Source: an uncultured Spirochaetaceae bacterium
Lineage (GTDB): Bacteria > Spirochaetota > Spirochaetia > Sphaerochaetales > Sphaerochaetaceae
Length of the DNA stretch: 40,705 nt
Direction: 5' to 3'
Assembly (NCBI GenBank): GCA_944390725.1
Contig: CALXQU010000016.1
Location: 1 to 40,705, forward strand
Part shown: positions 9,295-17,708 of the stretch, one piece after another
How the letters are laid out: each line of letters begins with the position of its first letter
How positions within the stretch are numbered: position 1 is the stretch's first letter
Notes under the pieces: generated by a model
Database searches by the model: none
The model's input: only the letters and a program-made list of their open reading frames with translations
What the model was told of the DNA's origin: nothing
Position numbers and translations under genes: made by a program

Positions 9295-11676
9295 TCAGCG
9301 TGCTGAGCTGCGCAGCCTCCTGCTCGATATCCCATAGCCGATCTTGTCGAGGACTATCGCTACAGGCGGCATGAATATGAGGGTGGAGACCATGCACCCG
9401 ACCAGGCTTATGCTCATCAGCATGCCGAAGTACCTGATCGGCGTGTAGCTTGCGAATGTGAGCATCATCATGCCTGCCACGATCGAGGCGGTGGAAAGGA
9501 AGATGGGCCTTCCTGTCTCCACCAGCGTCTTCTCGATCAGCGGCCTCATCATCAGCTCGTTGTACTTGAGCATGTTCTTGCGCAGGCGCAGCATATAGTG
9601 GATCGCATAGTCGCATCCGGTGCCGATTACGGCGGATGAGAAGCATACCGTGACGATGTCGAACGGGATGTCCAGCAGGTACATGAATATGTAGTTGATC
9701 ATGATGCCGCCCATTACGGGGATGATGATCAGCAGGCTGCTCCTGAGCGACCTGAAGGTGATGAGGCCGAGGAGGAAGACTATCGCGTAGGAGAGGAGCG
9801 TGCTCAGGTTCATGTCGCTCATGAGGCGCTCGGAGAACTTGATGCTTATCACGGGGTAGCCGTGCACGGCGACCTCGGTCCCCTCTGGGAGCATGCCGAG
9901 GTTCTCGACGATTCTCTCATATACGCGCATGCCGCTGGCTATCGTCATCAGGTCCTTGTCCGCCGAATCCCAGTTCTGCACGGTCAGCGTGATGGTGTTG
10001 TTGTCTTCGGTGATGATCGTCTCCGCAAGGTCTCCGACGATATCCCTCATCATCATGACATAGCGCGAGAGGAGGTTCAGCAGGCCGTTGGAGGAGGGGA
10101 TGCCATCCTCGCCGGTCATCGTCTTGTTCGCGAAGGCGACATAGGCGGGGAAGGAGATTATCTGGGTGACATCCGGGCACTTCTTGAGCGCCTGCTCATA
10201 CTCCCATACCTTGGTCAGGTTCTCCGCATCGAGGAAATAGCCTGTCTTGGATCCTTCCGGGGCCGTTATCGTTATCTGGAATGTCGAGCTGCTCTGCATC
10301 TCCGAGGCCAGATACCTTGAATCCTGCCCGAACGGGTCATCGTCCGGGAAGTAGGACATGTAGTTGGAGTTGATGGGGACATCGTCCTTGATGAAGCAGA
10401 ATACCACGATGACGACCGCGAACAGGGCCAGGAAGAGGATCCAGAACCTCGATACGGTCCTTGCGAGCGCCCTTACGAACTTGCCGAAGAAGTTGTCCTT
10501 ATAGGCCTGTACCTTGGATTTCTTCGGCTCCGGTATGATTATCATCAGGGCCGGCAGGTAGGTGCAGGCGAGGATCGCGCAGAAGGTGACGCCTACCGAT
10601 ACGGATATGCCGAACTCGACGAGCCCGCGCGTCTCCGACACGCAGAGGCAGAGGAAGCCTGCCACATCGGTGATGCAGGCGAGCACGATTGTCTTGGAGA
10701 TCCTCTTGGTCGATTCGATCGGGTCCACGTGCCCGAATTCCGCAAGGCCTGCGAAGTACTCGTTGAGCACATGGATCGAATATGCCGAGCCGAGGGTGAT
10801 GACCATGCATGGGGTGATGATGTTCAGCAGCGTTATGTCCATGCCCATGATGACCATCGTGCCGAAGGTCCAGATGAGGCTGATGATGGAAAGGGACATG
10901 GGGATCAGGACGGAGCGCTTGGTCCTGAAGCAGAGGAAGAAGACGATGAGTATCACGACGAGGCAGAGCGAGACCAGGCGTACCAGGTCACCCTGGAGAT
11001 AGTCGAATACCCTCTGGTTGAGCACGGAATCGCCATGGATGACGGTCCTGAGGCCCGCGTCGCGCAGCGGCTGTGAGAGCGCCTCGAATTCCGCCAGCCT
11101 CTCCTTCGTGACCTCCTCCATGGGGAAGTTGAAGCAGAGGGCGTCCTTGTCCATGTTGACCAGGAATCCGGCCATGATCGGGTCGTTCAGGATCCTGTCG
11201 CGGAGGATTTCCGCCTCCTCCTCGGTCCAGGCCCCGTCGCTGTCAGGCGATACGGGCACCGTGCCGAGCCTTGAGCCTATCTTCTCGAATGTGATGAAGT
11301 CCAGGGCCGAATTGGGTGCATGTATCTCCTCCGTAGCCTCGAGGTCGGAGATGACGCCCTGGATCAGGTTCATGCTCTCGGCTGTGTAGATGTCGCCTTC
11401 CACGTAAAGGGTATATGTATGTGGCGCTGCAGGCGCCTCGGCTTCCTCTTCATCGCTTTCGCCGCTTCCATAGGAATTCCCCCTGGATAGGTTCACCTCC
11501 TGCCCCGGGACGCCTCCCATATAGTAGTCGGTGTCATCGCCCCATGGAAGGAACATGTTGTAATCTGCATTCAGCACGATCCTGGATGCCAGGGCAAGCA
11601 TGATAAGCGTTATCAGGGCGACAGCTATGATGACGCCTTTTGCGTGCCGTTCTATGAAATCGAGAAAGCTCTTCAC
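9295..11676 (-). CDS. MMPL/RND-superfamily membrane transporter
   Basis: The 793-residue protein has the double-repeat layout of the RND superfamily. There is an N-terminal helix (about 14-32), a large extracytoplasmic domain (about 33-230), a block of five or six helices including a sterol-sensing-like segment, then a second helix (about 410-430), a second soluble domain and a final helix block. Helix 4-type residues GxGxDY-like (IGTGCDYAIHYML) occur in the second half, and the matching GSAYSIHVLNEY in the first. Family members export lipids or hydrophobic compounds using the proton gradient; no substrate is evident. The start is GTG at 11676 after a weak AGGGG. It is transcribed alone. Confidence 0.85.
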   Translation of the reverse strand: MKSFLDFIERHAKGVIIAVALITLIMLALASRIVLNADYNMFLPWGDDTDYYMGGVPGQEVNLSRGNSYGSGESDEEEAEAPAAPHTYTLYVEGDIYTAESMNLIQGVISDLEATEEIHAPNSALDFITFEKIGSRLGTVPVSPDSDGAWTEEEAEILRDRILNDPIMAGFLVNMDKDALCFNFPMEEVTKERLAEFEALSQPLRDAGLRTVIHGDSVLNQRVFDYLQGDLVRLVSLCLVVILIVFFLCFRTKRSVLIPMSLSIISLIWTFGTMVIMGMDITLLNIITPCMVITLGSAYSIHVLNEYFAGLAEFGHVDPIESTKRISKTIVLACITDVAGFLCLCVSETRGLVEFGISVSVGVTFCAILACTYLPALMIIIPEPKKSKVQAYKDNFFGKFVRALARTVSRFWILFLALFAVVIVVFCFIKDDVPINSNYMSYFPDDDPFGQDSRYLASEMQSSSTFQITITAPEGSKTGYFLDAENLTKVWEYEQALKKCPDVTQIISFPAYVAFANKTMTGEDGIPSSNGLLNLLSRYVMMMRDIVGDLAETIITEDNNTITLTVQNWDSADKDLMTIASGMRVYERIVENLGMLPEGTEVAVHGYPVISIKFSERLMSDMNLSTLLSYAIVFLLGLITFRSLRSSLLIIIPVMGGIMINYIFMYLLDIPFDIVTVCFSSAVIGTGCDYAIHYMLRLRKNMLKYNELMMRPLIEKTLVETGRPIFLSTASIVAGMMMLTFASYTPIRYFGMLMSISLVGCMVSTLIFMPPVAIVLDKIGYGISSRRLRSSAR

Positions 11677-11712
11677 TATTTTCCCCTACGGATTCTTGAT
11701 GGTCAATACACC

Positions 11713-11741
11713 TTTATATACCATAGGATATTATTTCTCAA
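11713..11741 (-). promoter_or_regulatory. Promoter of the MMPL exporter gene
   Basis: On the minus strand TTGAGA (11741-11736), a 17-nt spacer and TATAAA (11718-11713) precede the GTG at 11676, giving a leader of about 30 nt. The rest of the 11677-11911 intergenic stretch holds no other feature I can support. Confidence 0.65.
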
Positions 11742-11911
11742 TACAGTACTCCAGTGTACTTTCTGTGAACATCCAGGCCATGCAGGGCCGCGTTTCCATC
11801 CGCTGGCGCCGCGGACGCCACGACAGCCATCCCCGCTGATTGCATGATGCTTTTGTTATAGTATCACTCCTATACAGAGAAAATATCATAAACCTGCTTT
11901 TCCTGTATCAA

Positions 11912-12529
11912 TTATATTGCTTTCCGTATGTAATCAATCATCAGCCGCAAGGGGAGCCCTACGACCGTGGTCCAGTCACCATCGATCCTCTCCACGAGCG
12001 TATAGCCTGTCTTCTGCAGCCTGTATGCGCCGGCAGCGCCGCGGCATTCGCCCGTGGCCACGTAGGCGGCTATGTCGCTGGCGGAAAGCTGCCTGAAGAT
12101 GACATCCGCCCTGTCGATAAGCACGTCATACGGCCTTCCCGGCAGCTTGATGCCGATCGCGCTCAGCACGGTCTGCGTCCTTCCCGAGAGCATGGAGAGC
12201 ATGGCCGCTGCCTCGCCATCGCCGCCGGGCTTGCCGAGGAGCTGCCCGCCGATGAGCACCAGGGTATCTGCGGCGACTACCAGGCGGCTGCCGTCGAAGG
12301 CAGGCGATGCGAGGTATGCCTCGATCTTGCGGCGGGCTATGCTCATGACGATATCGTCAGGCGTGGCGCCGATCCGCTCCTCGTCGATCTCGGGCACATA
12401 CACCGATACGTGCGTCCCGCCCGCTTCCAGGAGCTTCTTCCTGTTCGGCGATGATGATGCCAGGATGATATCTGGTACGAGTGAGGAGAACTCCCTCTGC
12501 AGCGCGTCAGGCTCAGCTATCCTGTCCAT
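11912..12529 (-). CDS. maf: Maf/YhdE-type nucleotide pyrophosphatase
   Basis: The 205-residue Maf-family protein hydrolyses non-canonical or pyrimidine nucleoside triphosphates to monophosphates. It has the N-terminal P-loop-like ILASSSPNRKKLLEAGG (about residues 20-36), the catalytic aspartate in AADTLVLIGGQLLGKP, and the C-terminal GAYRLQ and VVGLPL segments of the family. I place the start at ATG 12529, with GGAGG about 7 nt upstream. This overlaps the ABC-F stop by 17 nt; a longer frame upstream is arginine-rich and only the shadow of the ABC-F gene. It is the second gene of the abcF-maf operon. Confidence 0.9.
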   Translation of the reverse strand: MDRIAEPDALQREFSSLVPDIILASSSPNRKKLLEAGGTHVSVYVPEIDEERIGATPDDIVMSIARRKIEAYLASPAFDGSRLVVAADTLVLIGGQLLGKPGGDGEAAAMLSMLSGRTQTVLSAIGIKLPGRPYDVLIDRADVIFRQLSASDIAAYVATGECRGAAGAYRLQKTGYTLVERIDGDWTTVVGLPLRLMIDYIRKAI

Positions 12530-14432
12530 CCAGTCCCTCCAGCTCCTCCGATACCTGGAGCCACTTCTCCTCGAGGCTGTCCTTCTCCGCCTCCCTGGCC
12601 CCCTTCTCATCGAGGAGCGCATTGATCCTTGCCGCATCGGAGTAGTTCTCCGGCTTGTCGATCTCCTCCTCGAGCCTGCCGATTTCCCGAGAGGCTTCCT
12701 CTATCCTGGCCAGCAGCTCCTCCGACTGCCTCTCCAGGCTGCGGATCCTGTTGCGCCTGGCCTTGTTCTCCTGGTGCGAGGAGGACACGGCGCTCTGCGC
12801 GGCGGCCTTCTCCGGCTTCCTGACCTGGAACTGCGCCTCCTTCTCGGCGATCTTGTACTCGAAGTAATCGTAGTCGCCGTCGAAGAACTCAGGCCCTTCC
12901 TCCGTGAGATAGAGGATGCGCGTGGCCAGGCTCTTGATGAAGTGCCTGTCATGGCTGACGAATATGACGGTGCCGCCGTATCTGCCTATCGCCTCGAGGA
13001 GCATCTCCTTCGCGTTGATGTCGAGATGGTTCGTAGGCTCGTCAAGCAGCAGCAGGTTGGACGGATGGAGGAGGATCTTCAGCAGGGCAAGCCTGGATTT
13101 CTCCCCTCCGGAGAGCACCGATACCTTCTTGAATACATCGTCATCGGAGAAGAGGAAGGCACCGAGCAGGTTCCTGATGCCGGGGATATCCTTTGTATCG
13201 GCGACGCTCTCGGCCTCCTCGAGCACTGTATTGGCGGGGTTGAGCGTGTTCTCCGTGTCCTGCGCGAAATACGCCTTCTTCACGCCGGCACCATCCTGTA
13301 TCGTGCCGGAGTAATCGCTATCGGTTCCTGCGATCATGCGCAGCAGCGTGGATTTCCCCGCCCCGTTCCTGCCTGTGATGGCCAGCCGCTCGCCCTTCTT
13401 CACGAGGAAGGAGAAGCCATCGTATATCACGTTATCCCCATAGGCCTTGCGCAGATGCTCCACCTTGAGCACGTCATTGCCGCTATGCGGGGACGGCGGG
13501 AAGGTGAACGAGAGCTTCCTCAGGTGGGCGGGTATCTCCACGAGCTCCATCCTGTCGAGGGCCTTGATCCTGGACTGGACCTGCTTCGACTTGGTGGCCT
13601 TGTAGCGGAAGCGCTCGATGAAGACCTCGGTCCTCTCTATCTCCTCCTGCTGCTTCCTGGCCTGCTTCTCGAGCTCGCGTATCTCCTCCTCGCGCCTGAT
13701 GGTATAGGCCGTGTAGTTGCCTTGGTAGCGGGTAAGGCGGCCGTTGAAGAGCTCATAGACCTCGGTGACGAGGTCATCGAGGAAGCCCTGGTCGTGCGAT
13801 ACGACCATGAGGCCGCCATCGAATGACCTGAGGTACTCCTCAAGCCAGACAAGCGCCTCGATATCGAGGTAGTTCGTCGGCTCGTCGAGGAAGAGGAAGT
13901 CGGGGTTCTCTATGAGTATCCTGGCCAGCGCGATCCTCATCTGGTAGCCGCCGCTGAACGTGCCTGTCTTCCTCTGCAGGTCAGCCATCCTGAAGCCGAG
14001 GCCGAGCAGTATCGTCTCGATGCGGCTCCTGCGGTCATAGTACCCTGACTCAAGGAGCATGTCGTGGCATTCGGCAAGGCGCTCCGCCGCCTGCATCGAG
14101 CCTGCCGAGGCCTGGTCACCGAGCTCCTGGATCTCCTGGAGGATGCCGTCGAAGCGCGCGAATCCCTCCTCGGCCGCCTCATAGACGGTTATGTCAGGCA
14201 GCACGATATCGGACTGGGGCAGGTAGGAGATGCGGCATCCCCTCGTCATCGCGATGGATGATGAGTCGGCAGGCATGCGCCCCGAGATCACCTTGAGCAG
14301 GGTGGACTTGCCGGAGCCGTTCGCCCCTGCCAGCGCGGCCCTGGTCTTCTCGCTCATCGTGAAGCCAATGTTCCTGAGGATCTCCCTGTCGCCGAAGGCA
14401 AGGGATACGTCCTGTACCTGAAGTGTTCTCAT
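12513..14432 (-). CDS. ABC-F family ATPase
   Basis: The 639-residue protein carries two ABC ATPase domains and no membrane segments. Walker A boxes are GANGSGKST (about residue 36) and GRNGAGKST (about 352). Signatures are SGGYQMRIALARIL and SGGEKSRLALLKIL, and Walker B boxes are FLFLDEPTNYLD and LLLLDEPTNHLD. The inter-domain linker (about 235-310) is highly charged, and the last 100 residues form a predicted coiled coil, as in Uup/YdiF-type members. ABC-F proteins act on the ribosome, easing stalled translation or giving antibiotic protection; which applies here is not known. The ATG at 14432 has AGGA 5-8 nt upstream. It is divergent from aroDE. Confidence 0.92.
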   Translation of the reverse strand: MRTLQVQDVSLAFGDREILRNIGFTMSEKTRAALAGANGSGKSTLLKVISGRMPADSSSIAMTRGCRISYLPQSDIVLPDITVYEAAEEGFARFDGILQEIQELGDQASAGSMQAAERLAECHDMLLESGYYDRRSRIETILLGLGFRMADLQRKTGTFSGGYQMRIALARILIENPDFLFLDEPTNYLDIEALVWLEEYLRSFDGGLMVVSHDQGFLDDLVTEVYELFNGRLTRYQGNYTAYTIRREEEIRELEKQARKQQEEIERTEVFIERFRYKATKSKQVQSRIKALDRMELVEIPAHLRKLSFTFPPSPHSGNDVLKVEHLRKAYGDNVIYDGFSFLVKKGERLAITGRNGAGKSTLLRMIAGTDSDYSGTIQDGAGVKKAYFAQDTENTLNPANTVLEEAESVADTKDIPGIRNLLGAFLFSDDDVFKKVSVLSGGEKSRLALLKILLHPSNLLLLDEPTNHLDINAKEMLLEAIGRYGGTVIFVSHDRHFIKSLATRILYLTEEGPEFFDGDYDYFEYKIAEKEAQFQVRKPEKAAAQSAVSSSHQENKARRNRIRSLERQSEELLARIEEASREIGRLEEEIDKPENYSDAARINALLDEKGAREAEKDSLEEKWLQVSEELEGLDGQDS

Positions 14433-14510
14433 AGCGTCCTGATATGCTGGATATCATAAGGGAAATCATCCTGCCGATACAACAGAGCGCCGGAGGGCGG
14501 ATGCCGAGAA

Positions 14511-14539
14511 TTGCATCAGCGGCCTCCGATGAATATAAT
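14511..14539 (+). promoter_or_regulatory. Promoter of aroDE
   Basis: TTGCAT (14511-14516), a 17-nt spacer and consensus TATAAT (14534-14539) precede aroDE. The predicted transcript start is near 14546, just before the palindrome at 14552-14567. Confidence 0.75.
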
Positions 14540-14551
14540 CGTAAGGGGACT

Positions 14552-14567
14552 GTTCTTGAATAAGAAC
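14552..14567. promoter_or_regulatory. Palindrome in the aroDE leader
   Basis: GTTCTT and AAGAAC form a perfect inverted repeat around GAAT, placed a few bases after the predicted transcript start. It could be an operator or a small leader hairpin. A similar GTTCT-N6-AGAAC palindrome occurs at 39457-39472. Confidence 0.45.
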
Positions 14568-14593
14568 GGTATATTTATGCAAGGAGAATCGAT

Positions 14594-16039
14594 TTGATCT
14601 GTCTTACGCTGTCGTCATCCACCCTGGACGGATGCTGTGGGCAAATACGCCGCAACAGGGACTACATAGATATCGCGGAACTCAGGCTCGACCTGCTCGA
14701 TGGGAGCGAGGCGGAGAAGGCGAGCGTCTTTCCAGCCATGGCGGGGATCCCTGTCATCCTGACGCTCCGCAGGGTATCGGACGGCGGCAGGTGCGCCTTG
14801 TCCGAGCGTGCCCGCCGGCAGCTGCTCCTTGCCGCCCTTGATGGCGATTTCGCCTATGTCGATATCGAGGAGGACGTGAAGAAGAGCGAGGTCGAGGCCA
14901 AGGCCAGGGAGAAGGGCGTGAAGATCATCCGCTCCTTCCATGACTTCGAGGGCGTCCCGGAGGATATCTATTCGAGGATCCACCACCTTACGGAGCGCGG
15001 AGACATCGCGAAGGCGGCCGTCACCCCGCACTCGATCCATGATGTGCTGATGCTCTTCCATGTCGCGGATGAGCTGAAGGACGTGCCGAAGATCATCGTG
15101 GGGATGGGGGAGTGGGGGATACCGCTGCGCATACTCTATGCCCGCACAGGCTCGTTCCTGACATTCGCCTGCGATGGGGAGCCCGTCGCCCCGGGGCAGG
15201 TCTCCGCGCGTGACCTCAAGCTCCTGTACAGGGCAGACAGGGTCGATGACAGGACGGCGATCTATGGCGTCATCGGCAATCCCGTGCTCCACACCTCATC
15301 GCCGGCCATACACAATCCCGGCTTCGATGTGATAAACTACAATGCCATATACCTGCCTTTCCTCGTCGACAATATCCGCCATTTCTTCACGCTGGCGGAG
15401 TATCTGAGGATGAGGGGCTTCTCCGTGACGATCCCGTTCAAGAAGGACGTGCTGATGTACCTCGGCAACATAACCAGGGAAGTCAAGCAGATCGGGTCAT
15501 GCAATACGGTGGTCAGGGTCCCCGGCATGTGGAAGGGGATGAATACCGACTACTATGGCTTCCTGCGCCCGATACTGAAGGACATCGAGAAGGGGAGGAT
15601 AAGGAATTCCCTCGTCATCGGCGCCGGCGGCGCATCGCAGGCAATCGTCTGGGCGCTGAGGAACATGGGCGTGAAGGTGACGATCCTCAACAGGACGCTC
15701 TCGCGTGCGGAGAGCCTTGCCGCGGTCAATCTATGCGAATACGACACCCTGGACAACGCAAGGAACTACGAGGGACAGGTAGACCTCATCGTGCAGACGA
15801 CATCGGTCGGCCTCTATCCCGATTTCGATGCCAACCCCATCGAGGGCTTCAGGTTCACGGGCAGGGAGGTCGTCTACGATATCATCTACAAGCCGAAGAT
15901 GACGAAGCTGCTGAAGGTCGCGGAAGAGGCCGGATGCACCCTCCATTTCGGTGAGGAGATGCTCTTCGAGCAGGGGAAGCTGCAGTTCGAGCTCTTCACT
16001 GGCTATCACTATCCGAACGGCATCCATCCGCTGATCTGA
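14594..16039 (+). CDS. aroDE: Bifunctional 3-dehydroquinate dehydratase / shikimate dehydrogenase
   Basis: The 481-residue fusion covers steps 3 and 4 of the shikimate pathway. Residues 1-215 are a type I dehydroquinase, with ELRLDLL near 28, the histidine in KIIRSFHDF, and the Schiff-base lysine in GDIAKAAVTPHS. Residues 222-481 are shikimate dehydrogenase: YGVIGNPVLHTSSPAIHN, the catalytic lysine in IPFKKDVL, GMNTDYYGF, the dinucleotide loop VIGAGGASQAI, and the NRTLSRA segment typical of NADPH binding. The start is TTG at 14594, supported by AAGGAG 7 nt upstream. The other shikimate genes here are aroK and aroC. Its last 44 nt overlap the convergent helicase-associated gene. Confidence 0.94.
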   Translation: MICLTLSSSTLDGCCGQIRRNRDYIDIAELRLDLLDGSEAEKASVFPAMAGIPVILTLRRVSDGGRCALSERARRQLLLAALDGDFAYVDIEEDVKKSEVEAKAREKGVKIIRSFHDFEGVPEDIYSRIHHLTERGDIAKAAVTPHSIHDVLMLFHVADELKDVPKIIVGMGEWGIPLRILYARTGSFLTFACDGEPVAPGQVSARDLKLLYRADRVDDRTAIYGVIGNPVLHTSSPAIHNPGFDVINYNAIYLPFLVDNIRHFFTLAEYLRMRGFSVTIPFKKDVLMYLGNITREVKQIGSCNTVVRVPGMWKGMNTDYYGFLRPILKDIEKGRIRNSLVIGAGGASQAIVWALRNMGVKVTILNRTLSRAESLAAVNLCEYDTLDNARNYEGQVDLIVQTTSVGLYPDFDANPIEGFRFTGREVVYDIIYKPKMTKLLKVAEEAGCTLHFGEEMLFEQGKLQFELFTGYHYPNGIHPLI

Positions 16040-17708
16040 CCTTGCCGGAGACGATGGCGCTGTCCACGGCATATACCTTCCAGATCCTGGCGATGGGCAG
16101 CCTGCATATCCCCTCGATATCCACATACGCCTCATCGCCCTCGGCGGACTTCTGCGGATGGCCGATGTATGCATCCCCGTCCAGCATCTCGGCAAGGACC
16201 TTGCCGCCCTTGGCTGCCGCTGCCGTGATGAGGGCGAGCTTCTCCTGGTAGTAGAGGCCGTTGGCAGAGCTCACGTCAGGGGCCTCCATCCCCTCGCGCC
16301 AGATCAGGCCGGAGCGGACATAGGCTGCCTTCAGCGGCGTATCGGCCTCCTTCAAGAGCCTCTCCATCAGGGCGCTGTCATACGGGACCCCGCGCTCTGC
16401 CGGCAGCCCTGTTTCCCTGGCGTTCTCCTCGAAGCTGCGGATTTCCTCGTCCTCGACCAGGAAGCGCGGCCCCTTCGTGCGCGCGAGCATGTCGAATCCC
16501 TCATTGCAGAGCATGCGCCTCCACATCCTCTCCGTCGCCGGGTCCATCAGGTAGATGCTGCTTCCCAGCTTGCCGAGGATATGGACCTGCAGCGTCGACA
16601 TGGAGTCTATGATCCTCGCGCTGCGCTCATCTGCCGCCAGCACGACGCCCCGGGCAGCCTTCAGCGAGTTGAATGACTCATACCATGAGCGCAGGCGCAT
16701 GAAGACGGTATCCGATACCGGGTATGTCGCCGCTTCCGCTATCATGCGCTCGACGTCCTGGCATGTCGCCCCGAGCGAGAAGGCCGTCTTCGCCGACTGC
16801 CTGGTGATGGCCCATTGCGATACATGCTCGCCGAGGCTGAGCGGGTCCGCATAGGCGAAGAGCATCGGCGGGCATTTGCCGGAGACGGATATGGTGAAGT
16901 CCGACGATACCGAGAACAGCGGGTCGCCTGTATCGCTGAGGCTCCTTGCATGGAGGCGCCCTCCATCCCTCTCGATGAAGAACAGGTCCCCGAGCGCGTC
17001 CAGGTCATCGGCAAGGCAGTATCCGGTGGCATCGCTGATGAAGCGGAGTATCCGTCCCTCGTCCCCGCCCCTTGCGAGGGAGAGGAAGCAGAGCGCCTCC
17101 ACCAGATGCCTCCTGCGGCTGTCGAAGTATTCCGGATGGATGAGGTAGCCTATCGCATCGACCGTTCCCAGCTTTGAGAAGCGCATAGCCGCGTCCTGCG
17201 ACAGATAGACCATCCCGTCTGAATCGGCTTCGGCCACGCCCAGGTAGAGGAGGGCCTTCATGATCGCCGCAGCTGCCCGCGTAGCCTTCTCCGGGTCGAT
17301 GGAGGGGAACCTCGATGTGAAGAGCGCTGACGAGAGGTACTTCTCCGCGGATGACGGCTTCTCGGATATCGTGCCGGATGCCAGTATCGACATCATCATC
17401 GGCAGGAACTGGAACGGATAGCTCCCGATGCATCCCTCCCTGCCGAATATGGCGGCATAGGACACTGCCCTGAGGCCCAGCGGGGAGACCGCTGCGTTCC
17501 CCTCCCTGTCCTCCTCCGCCAGTCCCCTGGCAAGGAATGACCTCCTCCTGTCCTGCGGGAGGGACTGCCAGGATGGGGGCGATGCCGCAAGCAGCGTGAG
17601 GAGCTCCGAATCATCATCCGTCACCGCGGCGAGGATGCCGTCCCCGTTCTCCTCCAGGTACGCCTTGTCCTTCTGCTTGCCGATGTCTGGGAAAAGGAGC
17701 TTCATCAT
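15996..17708 (-). CDS. Helicase-associated (XPB partner) domain protein
   Basis: The 570-residue protein has no signal peptide and no Walker motifs. It matches the layout of the helicase-associated proteins (helicase C-terminal domain 3 type) commonly encoded next to bacterial XPB helicases: a helical N-terminal half, then a C-terminal domain with VHILGKLGSSIYLMD near 380 and SANGLYYQEKLALITAAA near 490. Its role is unknown, though it plausibly works with the adjacent helicase on DNA. The ATG at 17708 overlaps the helicase stop as TGATG, with AGGTGG just upstream; ATG 17705 is an alternative with better spacing. Its 3' end overlaps aroDE by 44 nt, convergently. Confidence 0.72.
   Translation of the reverse strand: MMKLLFPDIGKQKDKAYLEENGDGILAAVTDDDSELLTLLAASPPSWQSLPQDRRRSFLARGLAEEDREGNAAVSPLGLRAVSYAAIFGREGCIGSYPFQFLPMMMSILASGTISEKPSSAEKYLSSALFTSRFPSIDPEKATRAAAAIMKALLYLGVAEADSDGMVYLSQDAAMRFSKLGTVDAIGYLIHPEYFDSRRRHLVEALCFLSLARGGDEGRILRFISDATGYCLADDLDALGDLFFIERDGGRLHARSLSDTGDPLFSVSSDFTISVSGKCPPMLFAYADPLSLGEHVSQWAITRQSAKTAFSLGATCQDVERMIAEAATYPVSDTVFMRLRSWYESFNSLKAARGVVLAADERSARIIDSMSTLQVHILGKLGSSIYLMDPATERMWRRMLCNEGFDMLARTKGPRFLVEDEEIRSFEENARETGLPAERGVPYDSALMERLLKEADTPLKAAYVRSGLIWREGMEAPDVSSANGLYYQEKLALITAAAAKGGKVLAEMLDGDAYIGHPQKSAEGDEAYVDIEGICRLPIARIWKVYAVDSAIVSGKVRSADGCRSDSDSQ

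Noticed and set aside
11740..11845. Possible 34-codon reading frame on the minus strand between maf and the exporter gene.
   Set aside because: It has no Shine-Dalgarno site and no convincing -10 at leaderless distance, and it runs into the exporter's promoter; composition is not informative at this length.
12072..13826. Long open frame on the plus strand opposite the ABC-F and maf genes.
   Set aside because: It is antisense to a clear ABC-F gene, has no family motifs, is rich in Leu, Glu and Arg as expected for a GC-rich shadow frame, and has no ribosome site.
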